From: Sphingomonadales bacterium
GTDB lineage: Bacteria > Bacteroidota > Bacteroidia > Chitinophagales > Chitinophagaceae
Reading direction: 5' to 3'
DNA length: 64,000 nucleotides
Assembly (NCBI GenBank): GCA_016872195.1
Contig: VHAT01000003.1
Span: 1 to 64,000, forward strand
The position numbers and the translations under genes are program-made. The notes beneath the pieces are model-generated. The model was not told the origin of the DNA, ran no database searches, and saw only the letters and a list, made by a program, of their open reading frames with translations. This document shows, piece by piece, positions 53,701-62,773 of the stretch (its first letter is position 1; every line of letters begins with the position of its first letter).

Positions 53701-54147
53701 ATACTGATCCCCGATGATTACGTTTCCAGTATTACCGAGCGCTTGTCTTTATACCAGCGACTCGATAGTTGCGAAACAGAGGAGGAGCTCGAAGGCATGC
53801 GAATGGAGCTGAGTGATCGATTTGGTTCGATCCCCCAGCCGGTAAACGATCTTTTTATTACCGTGCAGTGTCGGCGATTGGCCGTTGCGTTAGGGTTCGA
53901 GAAAATAAGTTTGAAAGACGAGTTATTGCGTTGCTTCTTTATCAATAGACCTGACTCACCCTATTTTGAGTCAGAGACCTTCAAAGGGATCATCACCTAT
54001 TTGCAAACGCAAACAAGACATGGCCAGCTCAAGCAAAATGGCCGAAATTTTTTGTTGGTGGTCTCTTCGGTTAAGAATATGGAGGCCGTTCACCGCTTTT
54101 TAGAGGGCATCTGGACTTTCTTGCAAAAAAAAGAGGCAAGACCTTAG
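50716..54147 (+). CDS. mfd: Transcription-repair coupling factor
   Basis: Mfd removes RNA polymerase stalled at DNA damage and recruits UvrA. The 1143-residue protein has the UvrB-like N-terminal module (G-G-I-L-D-I-Y-S near residue 195) and the CarD-like polymerase-interacting domain ([15 protein letters not shown] near 460). The RecG-like helicase follows, with Walker [14 protein letters not shown] and T-A-T-P-I-P-R-T-L. The C-terminal TRCF domain is also present. It is full length. uvrC, another repair gene, is 34 kb away in the window. Confidence 0.97.
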   Translation: MVVQDLLTAYSNSPRHFQLMDRLLMPHPATTRLQGLQGSAPAFVLAAVLQQASTSSYNHLVICNDAEEAAYFHNTLESLTGALDCFYFPGSFKNSKNFNLLNPSHVMLRTEALTRLAERAAIAGDLRKKLLVSYPEAVAEKVVVPELLSSRIISIKTGATLDVPALLLQLSDYGFERVDFVYEPGQFAIRGGILDIYSVGNDKPYRIELFGHEVDSIRLVDPETQLSERKLSQVSIIPRIDLQVSATEQIPLLQFLPANTVIWIQDYQLCLDRISDYQESFVQFRQWMAEAPTKLSEPEEGEELWSQATDSDKIVSATSFGAALNNFHLISWEGIELPGQGVSVVIEHNTKEQPAFNRQFDRLIQDLKNWEAKQYQLHIFSDSARQLERLQSIFDDLKAGVVFHPHTQAIHEGFIDHDLKRVCYTDHQLFQRYHKYKVKQAYSKNKALTLRTLRELQPGDFVTHIDHGVGVFSGLQKIEVAGRWQEAVRLVYRDSDILYVNINSLHKIAKYSGKEGTVPKINKLGTDIWNRLKEKTKSRVKEIAVDLIGLYARRKAQQGFSHSPDNYMQHELEASFIYEDTPDQSRATADVKKDMESSSPMDRLVCGDVGFGKTEVAIRAAFKTCVDGKQAAVLVPTTILAFQHYKTFRERLKDFPLTVDYINRFKTAKEKKQTLQLLKEGKIDIIIGTHGLLAKDVQFKDLGLLVIDEEQKFGVAHKEKIKELRTVVDCLTLTATPIPRTLQFSLMGARDLSIINTPPSNRQPIQTEVLVYNEDAIREAIYFEAERGGQVFFIYNRVAGLPEMAGIIQGLCPDLQVGYAHGQMEGQVLEQRILDFIDRKYDVLVCTNIVESGVDIPNVNTIIINNAHQFGLSDLHQLRGRVGRSNKKAFCYLLAPPMSTLPNDSRRRLQTLEQHSELGSGFQIAMRDLDIRGAGNLLGGEQSGFMAEIGFEMYQKILEEAIRELKRKDFKELFKEEIARQDDFVQDCTIDTDLEILIPDDYVSSITERLSLYQRLDSCETEEELEGMRMELSDRFGSIPQPVNDLFITVQCRRLAVALGFEKISLKDELLRCFFINRPDSPYFESETFKGIITYLQTQTRHGQLKQNGRNFLLVVSSVKNMEAVHRFLEGIWTFLQKKEARP

Positions 54148-54165
54148 TAGTCTTACCTCCTTTAT
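54133..54165. terminator. Bidirectional terminator between mfd and the 67-residue gene
   Basis: GAGGCAAGAC (54133-54142) and GTCTTACCTC (54150-54159) pair with one mismatch across a 7-base loop that contains the mfd stop. On the minus strand the stem is followed by eight T, a strong terminator for the small gene at 54181-54384. On the plus strand the T run is weak. Confidence 0.75.
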
Positions 54166-54180
54166 GAAGATCTAGTTATT

Positions 54181-54384
54181 TTACCAGCCTTGTTTGGCTA
54201 CGCCGGCTTTGATGGCAGCCATTGCTTTTTCTTCGCCCATCAGCGTAGTGAGTTTATTTCCCTTTCCATCATTTCCCTGGGCCATATAGGCGCCCTTGGC
54301 GGTCTTGGTGATAACGGCATCTTGCATAACGACGCCCTTTTCTTTTGTTTTTACGTTGTACGCGGTGATTTGTACGTCTGCCAT
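54181..54384 (-). CDS. Small uncharacterised cytoplasmic protein (67 residues)
   Basis: The 67-residue product has no signal peptide. Its sequence suggests four or five short beta strands and a C-terminal helix: V-Q-I-T-A-Y-N-V-K, D-A-V-I-T-K-T, G-A-Y-M-A-Q-G, then K-A-M-A-A-I-K-A-G. The strand-rich start and single helix look like a compact independent fold. I recognise no family. It stands alone between convergent mfd and a divergent exported-protein gene, with its own strong terminator, which supports a real expressed gene. Confidence 0.65.
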   Translation of the reverse strand: MADVQITAYNVKTKEKGVVMQDAVITKTAKGAYMAQGNDGKGNKLTTLMGEEKAMAAIKAGVAKQGW

Positions 54385-54488
54385 GGTAAAAGTTTTTCTT
54401 GGTTTAAGGCATGAAGGTACAAGTTCCTTGGCAGAGAAAAAAACGGCGCAATTCTGTTTAGTTTCTCGTGGTTTGGTTTCGACAAGCT

Positions 54489-54511
54489 TACATATTTACA
54501 AAGTACATATT
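54489..54511 (+). repeat. Direct repeat TACATATT upstream of the exported-protein gene
   Basis: TACATATT occurs at 54489-54496 and again at 54504-54511, 15 bases apart, in the 176-base AT-rich gap between the divergent 67-residue gene and the gene at 54561. It could be a binding site for a dimeric regulator or chance in AT-rich DNA. Confidence 0.35.
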
Positions 54512-54560
54512 GTAATTCCTGCGCAGGGGTTAAAATTCCTAAAATCACAATTTTATTTAT

Positions 54561-55772
54561 ATGAAAAAATTTATATCTGCTATTTTTTTATCCTTTCTGC
54601 TTTGCCAGGCAATGGCACAAGATCAGCGAACGACTGATTTAAATCATCGCTTGAGTAATGACCCCGTCGCTCAATCCTTAGTGAGGCCCTATGTCGAGCA
54701 ATTATTATCCCGCCAGGCTCAAATTGAATCGGCTGTCAGAGAACTGATTATGAATGAATCTATTCGTAATAACGGAGATCTCCTCAGTTTTATCAACCTG
54801 GCTTCGGTAGTCAGAACGGCTGATTTGCTACAGCAATACGATCGGGATTATGATGCCTTCTTTGCCACCATCGCTAACCAGTTAGCCATGCAGTTCCAGG
54901 AGCGAAGATTATGCATGGGGTTGACCGACCCGGACCTCTATCGCGAATGGGTATTGGATTACCTCGAGTTCGAAGTGCTCCGGCCTCAAACCGATGTGGC
55001 CAGCACATTTTTTGCCAAATACCTTCAATTTGAATCGGTACGGATCCTTCAAAATGAACAGGAAAGACGTTGGCTGGCCAGTGCGGGTGATGATCTTTCT
55101 GACGACCAACCGGGTACTGACCTTCCTGTCGATGAGGAATTTTATTGGCCTGTGCTCAATCGGGATTTTGATATTGACTTAACGGATCCCGAACCCGAGC
55201 TCCTGCAGTTTGCCGCCACTGGAAGGAATGGAGAAAAGTTGAAGAAATTACTTGAGTTTATTTTCGATAACTGGACCACTATCAAAGATATCTTCAATTG
55301 GCTTAGCGGCAATCTACTCTATGATTGTCATCCATCGGCCAGCGCGCGCATTCGACTTACTAAGGAAGATGTGCCCTCCTCTCTTTCCCCCTCTTTGCGC
55401 CGGGAATTCCGCTATGCTGTATCGCAGAACGGTATTATTATGGATGGGAAAAGTACGAGGACTCGTATCAAAGGCAAGTTGAAGCTCTATAAGAGGAGAT
55501 CTAACAGCTGGGCCAAGGACAGAATTTCATTGGCTGGGATCAATTACTGCTCGCTGCAGTGGAATGCATGCGAGGAGATTCCCTGGCCTGCCAATGGGGT
55601 GCCTTTTAACCAGGCGCCAAATCACCAACCGTTTAAGACGACCTTGAATCAGCAACATCCTTATGCGCTTACGATACGCGATGTCAATAGAGAATTTTTG
55701 ACGTTCAAATTATTTTTTAACCAACAAGTTTTAAAAACCATATTTCTGCTGGGTTCAGGTGTCTGTGATTGA
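54561..55772 (+). CDS. Unrecognised exported protein (403 residues)
   Basis: The protein has a signal peptide (about 1-19, ending A-M-A-Q). A helical N-terminal half (about 25-160) is rich in Gln, Arg, Leu and Glu. An acidic Asp/Pro linker follows (D-D-L-S-D-D-Q-P-G-T-D near 180), then a short helical stretch (K-L-L-E-F-I-F-D-N-W) and a basic, strand-rich C-terminal part with K-G-K-L-K-L-Y-K-R-R. It has no lipobox, T9SS C-terminal domain or known motif. It is followed by a terminator hairpin. Together with the next gene it forms an orphan pair between mfd and gyrB. Confidence 0.7.
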   Translation: MKKFISAIFLSFLLCQAMAQDQRTTDLNHRLSNDPVAQSLVRPYVEQLLSRQAQIESAVRELIMNESIRNNGDLLSFINLASVVRTADLLQQYDRDYDAFFATIANQLAMQFQERRLCMGLTDPDLYREWVLDYLEFEVLRPQTDVASTFFAKYLQFESVRILQNEQERRWLASAGDDLSDDQPGTDLPVDEEFYWPVLNRDFDIDLTDPEPELLQFAATGRNGEKLKKLLEFIFDNWTTIKDIFNWLSGNLLYDCHPSASARIRLTKEDVPSSLSPSLRREFRYAVSQNGIIMDGKSTRTRIKGKLKLYKRRSNSWAKDRISLAGINYCSLQWNACEEIPWPANGVPFNQAPNHQPFKTTLNQQHPYALTIRDVNREFLTFKLFFNQQVLKTIFLLGSGVCD

Positions 55773-55781
55773 TGAGTGGGT

Positions 55782-55813
55782 GCGAGGCTTGCCCATGGGG
55801 CCTCGCCCCTTTT
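55782..55813 (+). terminator. Intrinsic terminator after the 403-residue exported-protein gene
   Basis: GCGAGGC and GCCTCGC form a perfect GC-rich stem (extendable with GGG/CCC) around an 11-base loop, followed by CCCTTTT. The preceding gene is therefore transcribed as its own unit. Confidence 0.75.
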
Positions 55814-55879
55814 ATCTATCAATAATCTTTTTTTAATAATCAATTTTATTTGGCGGACATTTTCAAATCATTAGATGTC

Positions 55880-56809
55880 ATGCGTTACTTAACAGGTATC
55901 GGCTTCGTTGTGTGGTTGGTTTTGGGAAGTTGTCAGGAACTCTTTGCCATGGCTCCACGTTGGTGTCTGAGTTATGCTTCGCGTTGTGCACCGCTTCATA
56001 CCCTGCATTTCTCTGCGAATAACTACCGAGCCAGTGAAATAGGAGTAAATGGTTACGTCCAGGTCGACACATTGAAGAGGCAATACAGTTCCCCGGAGCG
56101 CACAGAGCTATTCAATGCCGGATTTATCGATGTGGTCAATAACGGACAGGTCAGCGCCTCCGCGCGTCTGGTCAAACTTCAAATAGGGGAGCAGGGAAAA
56201 TTCAGTCTTCCACTATCGGTTTATGGTGGGGTAAGCAACCCTTCTTTTCAGTCTGCTGGCTCCCCTGGAAATCCCGCTTCTTCACTCAGAGGCAATGAGC
56301 ATCTGATCAACCAGTTTATTACTCCCCTCAGTGGTCTACTCAATTTGAGTTTCGAGGGTACTTTGTTAATGAGATCCAAGACACCCGTTACTCGCTGGGG
56401 ATTACTGTATCAGATCGGCGAACGGGTGCTTACGGGAACTAAGTTTTACTCCACGGGCTTTTATTTGCAACAGCGCCCCATCCATTTTGTAAATACGTAC
56501 CTGGTAACCGGTCTGTATTTTCAAACTGGTGCCTGGGAAAGGAACAATCAAAAAAATATGGGTGTTTGCTGGTTGGCACTGCGGTATCATCTCTGTTACA
56601 CGGGTGTCAATCAACTCCATCAGTTCTTACCCTCTCTGGCAGGGAGCGGACTGTATGGCGGATATTCAATGGGAATGGGGGTACGAATCAACACCCTGAT
56701 CAACCTAAAGGCGGTTTATTATCAGTATCATAAGGGACCCGAGCCAGATTATCTGACGCCGATCTATCAGTTCTCATTCAATTATACAGTGAGCGGGGGT
56801 CGCTCATAG
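55880..56809 (+). CDS. Unrecognised exported protein, possibly an outer-membrane barrel (309 residues)
   Basis: The product has a signal peptide (about 1-23, hydrophobic core W-L-V-L-G, ending L-F-A). The mature part has alternating polar/aromatic strands, such as F-Y-S-T-G-F-Y-L-Q, Y-L-V-T-G-L-Y-F-Q-T-G and L-K-A-V-Y-Y-Q-Y. It ends F-S-F-N-Y-T-V-S-G, as in small outer-membrane barrels, although the last residue is not aromatic. A lipobox-like L-G-S-C is also visible near residue 18, so a lipoprotein is the alternative. No family is recognised. It converges on gyrB. Confidence 0.66.
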   Translation: MRYLTGIGFVVWLVLGSCQELFAMAPRWCLSYASRCAPLHTLHFSANNYRASEIGVNGYVQVDTLKRQYSSPERTELFNAGFIDVVNNGQVSASARLVKLQIGEQGKFSLPLSVYGGVSNPSFQSAGSPGNPASSLRGNEHLINQFITPLSGLLNLSFEGTLLMRSKTPVTRWGLLYQIGERVLTGTKFYSTGFYLQQRPIHFVNTYLVTGLYFQTGAWERNNQKNMGVCWLALRYHLCYTGVNQLHQFLPSLAGSGLYGGYSMGMGVRINTLINLKAVYYQYHKGPEPDYLTPIYQFSFNYTVSGGRS

Positions 56810-56844
56810 TCACTGATAAAGACGTTGTTGCCAGTAGAATTTAA

Positions 56845-58851
<2,007 letters not shown>

Positions 58852-58867
58852 CTATTTTGGGGTATGG

Positions 58868-58875
58868 CAAATTTA
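58868..58875 (-). promoter_or_regulatory. -7 promoter element before gyrB
   Basis: TAAATTTG on the minus strand, a perfect TAnnTTTG, lies 46 bases before the gyrB ATG. The 123-base gap (58822-58944) holds nothing else clear. Confidence 0.5.
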
Positions 58876-58944
58876 CTGAAACCCCTCGGGGAAACCCTAT
58901 TTTTTGAGCCCTTTTTTGACTGAAATTCCGCTGGTATTTCCTTG

Positions 58945-60348
58945 CTATTTTTTGACGATCTGGGCCACCAGATCGGCTTCGGCGCAAACCTTTCCACCGA
59001 CATAGATAGTGCCTTTCATTTCGCAGATCCCGCGACGGATGGGTGCGGCCAATTCCATCTTGAGCAGCAGCGTGTCGCCGGGCTTTACCATCTGTTTGAA
59101 TTTGCAGTTGTCGATCTTGAGAAAGTAGGTATTGTATTCTCCGTCACCACTTAAGTTGATGGCCAAAATGCCTCCGCATTGGGCCAGGGCTTCGATTTGC
59201 AAGACCCCGGGCATAACCGGATTGCCCGGAAAATGTCCTTGAAAGAACCATTCGTTGAAGGTTACATTTTTTACGCCCACAATATGGGTATCGCTTAATT
59301 CAATGACCTTATCGACCAAGGCAAACGGAAAACGATGTGGCAGGGTTCTTTCGATGTATTGCTGATCGTATACAGGGGGTACAGAAGGATCGTAGGTTGG
59401 CACATCGCGGGTGTGCTTGTTCTTTTTTATGTATTGTTTGATCTTGCGAGCAAACGCTACATTGCTGCTGTGTCCGGGCCGATTTGCGATAATGCGAGCT
59501 TTGATCGGATAGCCGATCAGGGCCAGATCGCCGACTACGTCCAATAGTTTGTGACGAGCCGGTTCATTGGGAAAACGCAGGTCGAGGTTATTGAGATACC
59601 CTTCGCTTTTGACTTCGATCTTTTCTTTTTTGAATATTTTTTTAAGTCGTTCCAGCTCGGCTCCTTCGACAGGTCTGTCGACGACAACGATCGCATTGTT
59701 GACATCCCCGCCCTTGATCAAATTATTTTCGATGAGTGCTTCGAGTTCATGTAAAAAGCAAAAGGTCCTGCAGGGGGCGATCTCTTTTTTGAAATCCCGA
59801 ATTGATTTTAATCCGGCATGTTGGGTGCCCAACACGGGTGAGTTGAAATCGATCAGGGTGGTGATCTGGTAATCCATCGAGGGCATGGCGACCATTTCGA
59901 CGCGTTTGGGTTCGTCGTAATGAAATATATTCTCATCGATGCTATACCAAACTTTGGTGGCATCCTGTTCCAACACACCGGCTTTCTCTATGCAGTCTAC
60001 AAAGGGTCCGGAGCTGCCATCCATGATCGGAATCTCGGGGCCGTTGATCTCCATCAAACAATTATCTACGCCCATGCCCACCAGGGCGGCCAGCACATGT
60101 TCCACTGTGCTCACTTTTACCCCCTCACTTTCGAGTGTGGTACCGCGGCTGGTATCGGTTACCAGATCGCAATCGGCCTTGATTACAGGTTGATTCGGTA
60201 AATCGGTCCGTTTGAACTGAAATCCAAAACCAGGGTTGGCCGGATGCAGCGTCAGGTCGGCCAGAATTCCCGTGTGGAGTCCGGTACCCGAAATCGTTAC
60301 TACCGAACCGAGAGTATGCTGTTTGTCGGGGTTAAATGGTTTGGCCAT
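58945..60348 (-). CDS. lpxC-fabZ: Fused UDP-3-O-acyl-GlcNAc deacetylase / 3-hydroxyacyl-ACP dehydratase
   Basis: This 467-residue bifunctional enzyme is found in Bacteroidota. The N-terminal LpxC part (about 1-305), the zinc deacetylase of lipid A synthesis, has T-V-E-H-V-L-A-A-L (His84), H-K-L-L-D and G-H-S-S-N-V. The C-terminal FabZ part (about 320-467), the fatty-acid dehydratase, has L-P-H-R-F-P-F and G-H-F-P-G-N-P-V-M-P-G-V-L-Q-I-E-A. Fusing two enzymes that compete for 3-hydroxyacyl-ACP may balance lipid A and phospholipid synthesis. It follows lpxD, with a -7-like TATCTTTA (minus, 60369-60376) between. Confidence 0.97.
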   Translation of the reverse strand: MAKPFNPDKQHTLGSVVTISGTGLHTGILADLTLHPANPGFGFQFKRTDLPNQPVIKADCDLVTDTSRGTTLESEGVKVSTVEHVLAALVGMGVDNCLMEINGPEIPIMDGSSGPFVDCIEKAGVLEQDATKVWYSIDENIFHYDEPKRVEMVAMPSMDYQITTLIDFNSPVLGTQHAGLKSIRDFKKEIAPCRTFCFLHELEALIENNLIKGGDVNNAIVVVDRPVEGAELERLKKIFKKEKIEVKSEGYLNNLDLRFPNEPARHKLLDVVGDLALIGYPIKARIIANRPGHSSNVAFARKIKQYIKKNKHTRDVPTYDPSVPPVYDQQYIERTLPHRFPFALVDKVIELSDTHIVGVKNVTFNEWFFQGHFPGNPVMPGVLQIEALAQCGGILAINLSGDGEYNTYFLKIDNCKFKQMVKPGDTLLLKMELAAPIRRGICEMKGTIYVGGKVCAEADLVAQIVKK

Positions 60349-60407
60349 GAGAGGGGGGTTAGAAGCTGTAAAGATAACACTTACCCCAGGCTTGCGAAAG
60401 AGGTCTT

Positions 60408-61451
60408 CTATTTGGTTGATATCAAGTCTTTTATGATAGACTCAAGTTCCTTGATACGCCTTTCGAGATCGGGGAGCTGTCTGCTGAGGGCCTGGCTGCG
60501 AAGCGCTTGCGAATAGTCATAGGCCGGGGTGCCCGTTACTGCTTTTCCTTTTGGGATCGATTTACTGACGCCACTTTGCGCATTGACCTTGGCTCCATCT
60601 TCTAGTTGAATATGACCAACGATACCGGCCTGCCCCCCGATCATGACCCCTTTTCCGATCTTGGTGCTTCCGCTAATGCCGGCCTGCGCAGCGATCACCG
60701 TACTGTTGCCGACTTCGACATTATGAGCAATCTGTATAAGGTTATCTAGTTTAACACCTTTTCGTATAAGGGTAGATCCGATCGTTGCCCGGTCGATGGT
60801 GGTGTTCGCTCCGATCTCTACCTCATCTTCGATGATCACATTTCCGATCTGCGGAACTTTTTGAAGGCGGCCGTCGGTTTGTGGCGCAAATCCAAATCCA
60901 TCGCTACCAATGACGGTGCCGGCATGTATGATAACTTGACTGCCCACCTGACACTGATGATAGATCTTTACGCCGGAGTGTAGCACGGTGTTCTCGCCGA
61001 TCTGCACATTGTTGCCGATAAAACAATGGGGATGGACCTTACTGTTTTTCCCGATACGTACATTTTCTCCGACATAGGCGAAGGCTCCGATATAGACATT
61101 CTCTCCTACGCTGGCATTGGGGGACACATACGAGGGTTGCTGAATACCCTGTAAGGAGGCTTGTTCCAATTGTTGGTACATGTCCAGTAAGCTAGCAAAG
61201 GCCGAATAGGCATCCTTAACCCGAAGAAGCGTCGCCGATACGGGATAACGCAATACGAATGAATGGCTAAGGATCACTATGGAGGCCTTCGTTGTGTAGA
61301 GATATTCTTCGTATTTGGAATTGGCCAAAAAGGAAAGTTGACCGGGTGTGGCCTCTTCTATCTTTCCAAAGGATTGCACCGCCATTTCAGGATTTCCTTC
61401 AATAGTAGCTTCGATCAGCGGGGCCAGTTGGGCGGCGGTAAACTGCATCAT
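60408..61451 (-). CDS. lpxD: UDP-3-O-acylglucosamine N-acyltransferase
   Basis: LpxD adds the N-linked 3-hydroxyacyl chain to UDP-3-O-acyl-glucosamine in lipid A synthesis. The 347-residue protein has the uridine-binding N-terminal domain (about 1-100). A long left-handed beta-helix of hexapeptide repeats follows (about 105-300), with G-S-D-G-F-G-F-A and the catalytic His in I-Q-I-A-H-N-V. It closes with a C-terminal helical tail. It lies 9 bases after the HD-domain gene and 59 before lpxC-fabZ. Two adjacent ATG codons (61451, 61448) can serve as start. Confidence 0.96.
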   Translation of the reverse strand: MMQFTAAQLAPLIEATIEGNPEMAVQSFGKIEEATPGQLSFLANSKYEEYLYTTKASIVILSHSFVLRYPVSATLLRVKDAYSAFASLLDMYQQLEQASLQGIQQPSYVSPNASVGENVYIGAFAYVGENVRIGKNSKVHPHCFIGNNVQIGENTVLHSGVKIYHQCQVGSQVIIHAGTVIGSDGFGFAPQTDGRLQKVPQIGNVIIEDEVEIGANTTIDRATIGSTLIRKGVKLDNLIQIAHNVEVGNSTVIAAQAGISGSTKIGKGVMIGGQAGIVGHIQLEDGAKVNAQSGVSKSIPKGKAVTGTPAYDYSQALRSQALSRQLPDLERRIKELESIIKDLISTK

Positions 61452-61460
61452 GGGAGTACG

Positions 61461-62705
61461 CTAAATTTTACTTTCTTCCGGGTAACAAATGTATTCTTTA
61501 CTGATCTCTCCAAAGGCCAGACTGCTTCCATAATGGATGAGTGCATTATCTACTTCGGAAATATCCTTTACGCTACCATCCTTGAAAAGAATATGGATCC
61601 TTTCGTCCTTGGGATTATAGGTGGTATTGCTGGCTTTTCCGGTAAAGACAAAAAAGGAGGCCTCCTCTTCACTGATGTTCAAGCGATGGGCCACTTCTTT
61701 TCGCCAAATGGCCAGTCGATCGGGATCAACCGGTTCTTTCAAGAAGCGGATCTTGAGTAGTTTTCTCTCCGTAACCAGTCTACACAGTGTAGAAAGAACT
61801 TTGTCGGGATGATAGCACCAGTTCTTGATACTCGTCATCACGTCGTGATCATCAAGACGGCAAAAACGGTCTAAATGCTGCTTGATGGTAGCACCCGCTT
61901 CACGATCTTGTAAGAAAAAATCAAGGTCGCTGCTGGCCGCTGATAATACCGTTCCTTGTTGCAGGAGTTGTAAAACCCGCTTAAATATCAATACCACCGA
62001 CATCTCGGCGCTAACCACTGTTTTATGCAAGTAGACCTGCCAATACATGAGCCGTCGGCTGATCAAAAATTTTTCGATCGAAAAGATCGCTTTCTCCTCT
62101 ACCATTAGCTGCCCCTCTTTAACGGCCAGCATTTTTAATATACGATCGTAGCCGATCACACCTTCTGCCACTCCGGTAAAAAAGCTGTCTCGATTCAGGT
62201 AGTCCATACGGTCCACATCGAGCTGACCTGAGATCAGCTGGTGTAAAAAAGGCTTAGGGTATTGTCCTTTGAAAATGGCGATGGCCGTGCTCAACTGTCC
62301 CTTAAAGTGTTCGTTAAGATGCTCCATAATGAGCAGTGAGAGGGTCTCATGATGAAGTCCTGGGATCAGGACTTTCTCCAGCGCATGCGAAAAGGGGCCA
62401 TGGCCGGCATCATGCAATAAGATGGCTAGTTTGGCACCCAGTTCTTCTTCTGCTGTAATGGAGACACCCTTACTTTTCAGTTCGGAAAGGGCGATGCCCA
62501 TCAAATGATAAGCGCCCAGTGAATGATGCAGTCTCGAGTGCATAGCCCCTGGATAGACCAAGTGGGCAAAGGCCATTTGGTGGATATTGCGTAGCCGCTG
62601 GTAGTAGGGATGCGAGATCAGTTCCAGCACCAGCGGATGATCGATGGTGATGAAACCATAGACAGGGTCGTTGATTATTTTTCGGACAGTGGGAGCGGTT
62701 GCCAT
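61461..62705 (-). CDS. HD-domain phosphohydrolase family protein
   Basis: This 414-residue cytoplasmic protein has a metal-binding HD domain: R-L-x-H-S-L-G near residues 58-64, L-L-H-D-A-G-H-G-P-F-S-H at 97-107 (His98-Asp99, His102), and a later conserved D-V-D-R-M-D-Y-L. This is the pattern of dGTPase-like/YdhJ-type HD proteins, though it lacks a proven substrate. The gene commonly sits between porX and lpxD in Bacteroidota, as here. It heads the lpxD/lpxC operon and is divergent from porX. A perfect -7 element lies 26 bases upstream. Confidence 0.9.
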   Translation of the reverse strand: MATAPTVRKIINDPVYGFITIDHPLVLELISHPYYQRLRNIHQMAFAHLVYPGAMHSRLHHSLGAYHLMGIALSELKSKGVSITAEEELGAKLAILLHDAGHGPFSHALEKVLIPGLHHETLSLLIMEHLNEHFKGQLSTAIAIFKGQYPKPFLHQLISGQLDVDRMDYLNRDSFFTGVAEGVIGYDRILKMLAVKEGQLMVEEKAIFSIEKFLISRRLMYWQVYLHKTVVSAEMSVVLIFKRVLQLLQQGTVLSAASSDLDFFLQDREAGATIKQHLDRFCRLDDHDVMTSIKNWCYHPDKVLSTLCRLVTERKLLKIRFLKEPVDPDRLAIWRKEVAHRLNISEEEASFFVFTGKASNTTYNPKDERIHILFKDGSVKDISEVDNALIHYGSSLAFGEISKEYICYPEESKI

Positions 62706-62731
62706 ATTGTTAAAGCCGGTCGGGCATCCTT

Positions 62732-62739
62732 CAAAAATA
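62732..62739 (-). promoter_or_regulatory. -7 promoter element before the HD-domain/lpxD operon
   Basis: TATTTTTG on the minus strand, a perfect TAnnTTTG, is 26 bases before the ATG. It lies in the 68-base divergent gap shared with porX. Confidence 0.5.
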
Positions 62740-62760
62740 CAAAGGCTCGTCTTAAAAAGC

Positions 62761-62768
62761 TAAATTTG
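62761..62768 (+). promoter_or_regulatory. -7 promoter element before porX
   Basis: TAAATTTG, a perfect TAnnTTTG, ends 5 bases before the porX ATG at 62774, again suggesting a leaderless transcript. Confidence 0.55.
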
Positions 62769-62773
62769 AAGAT

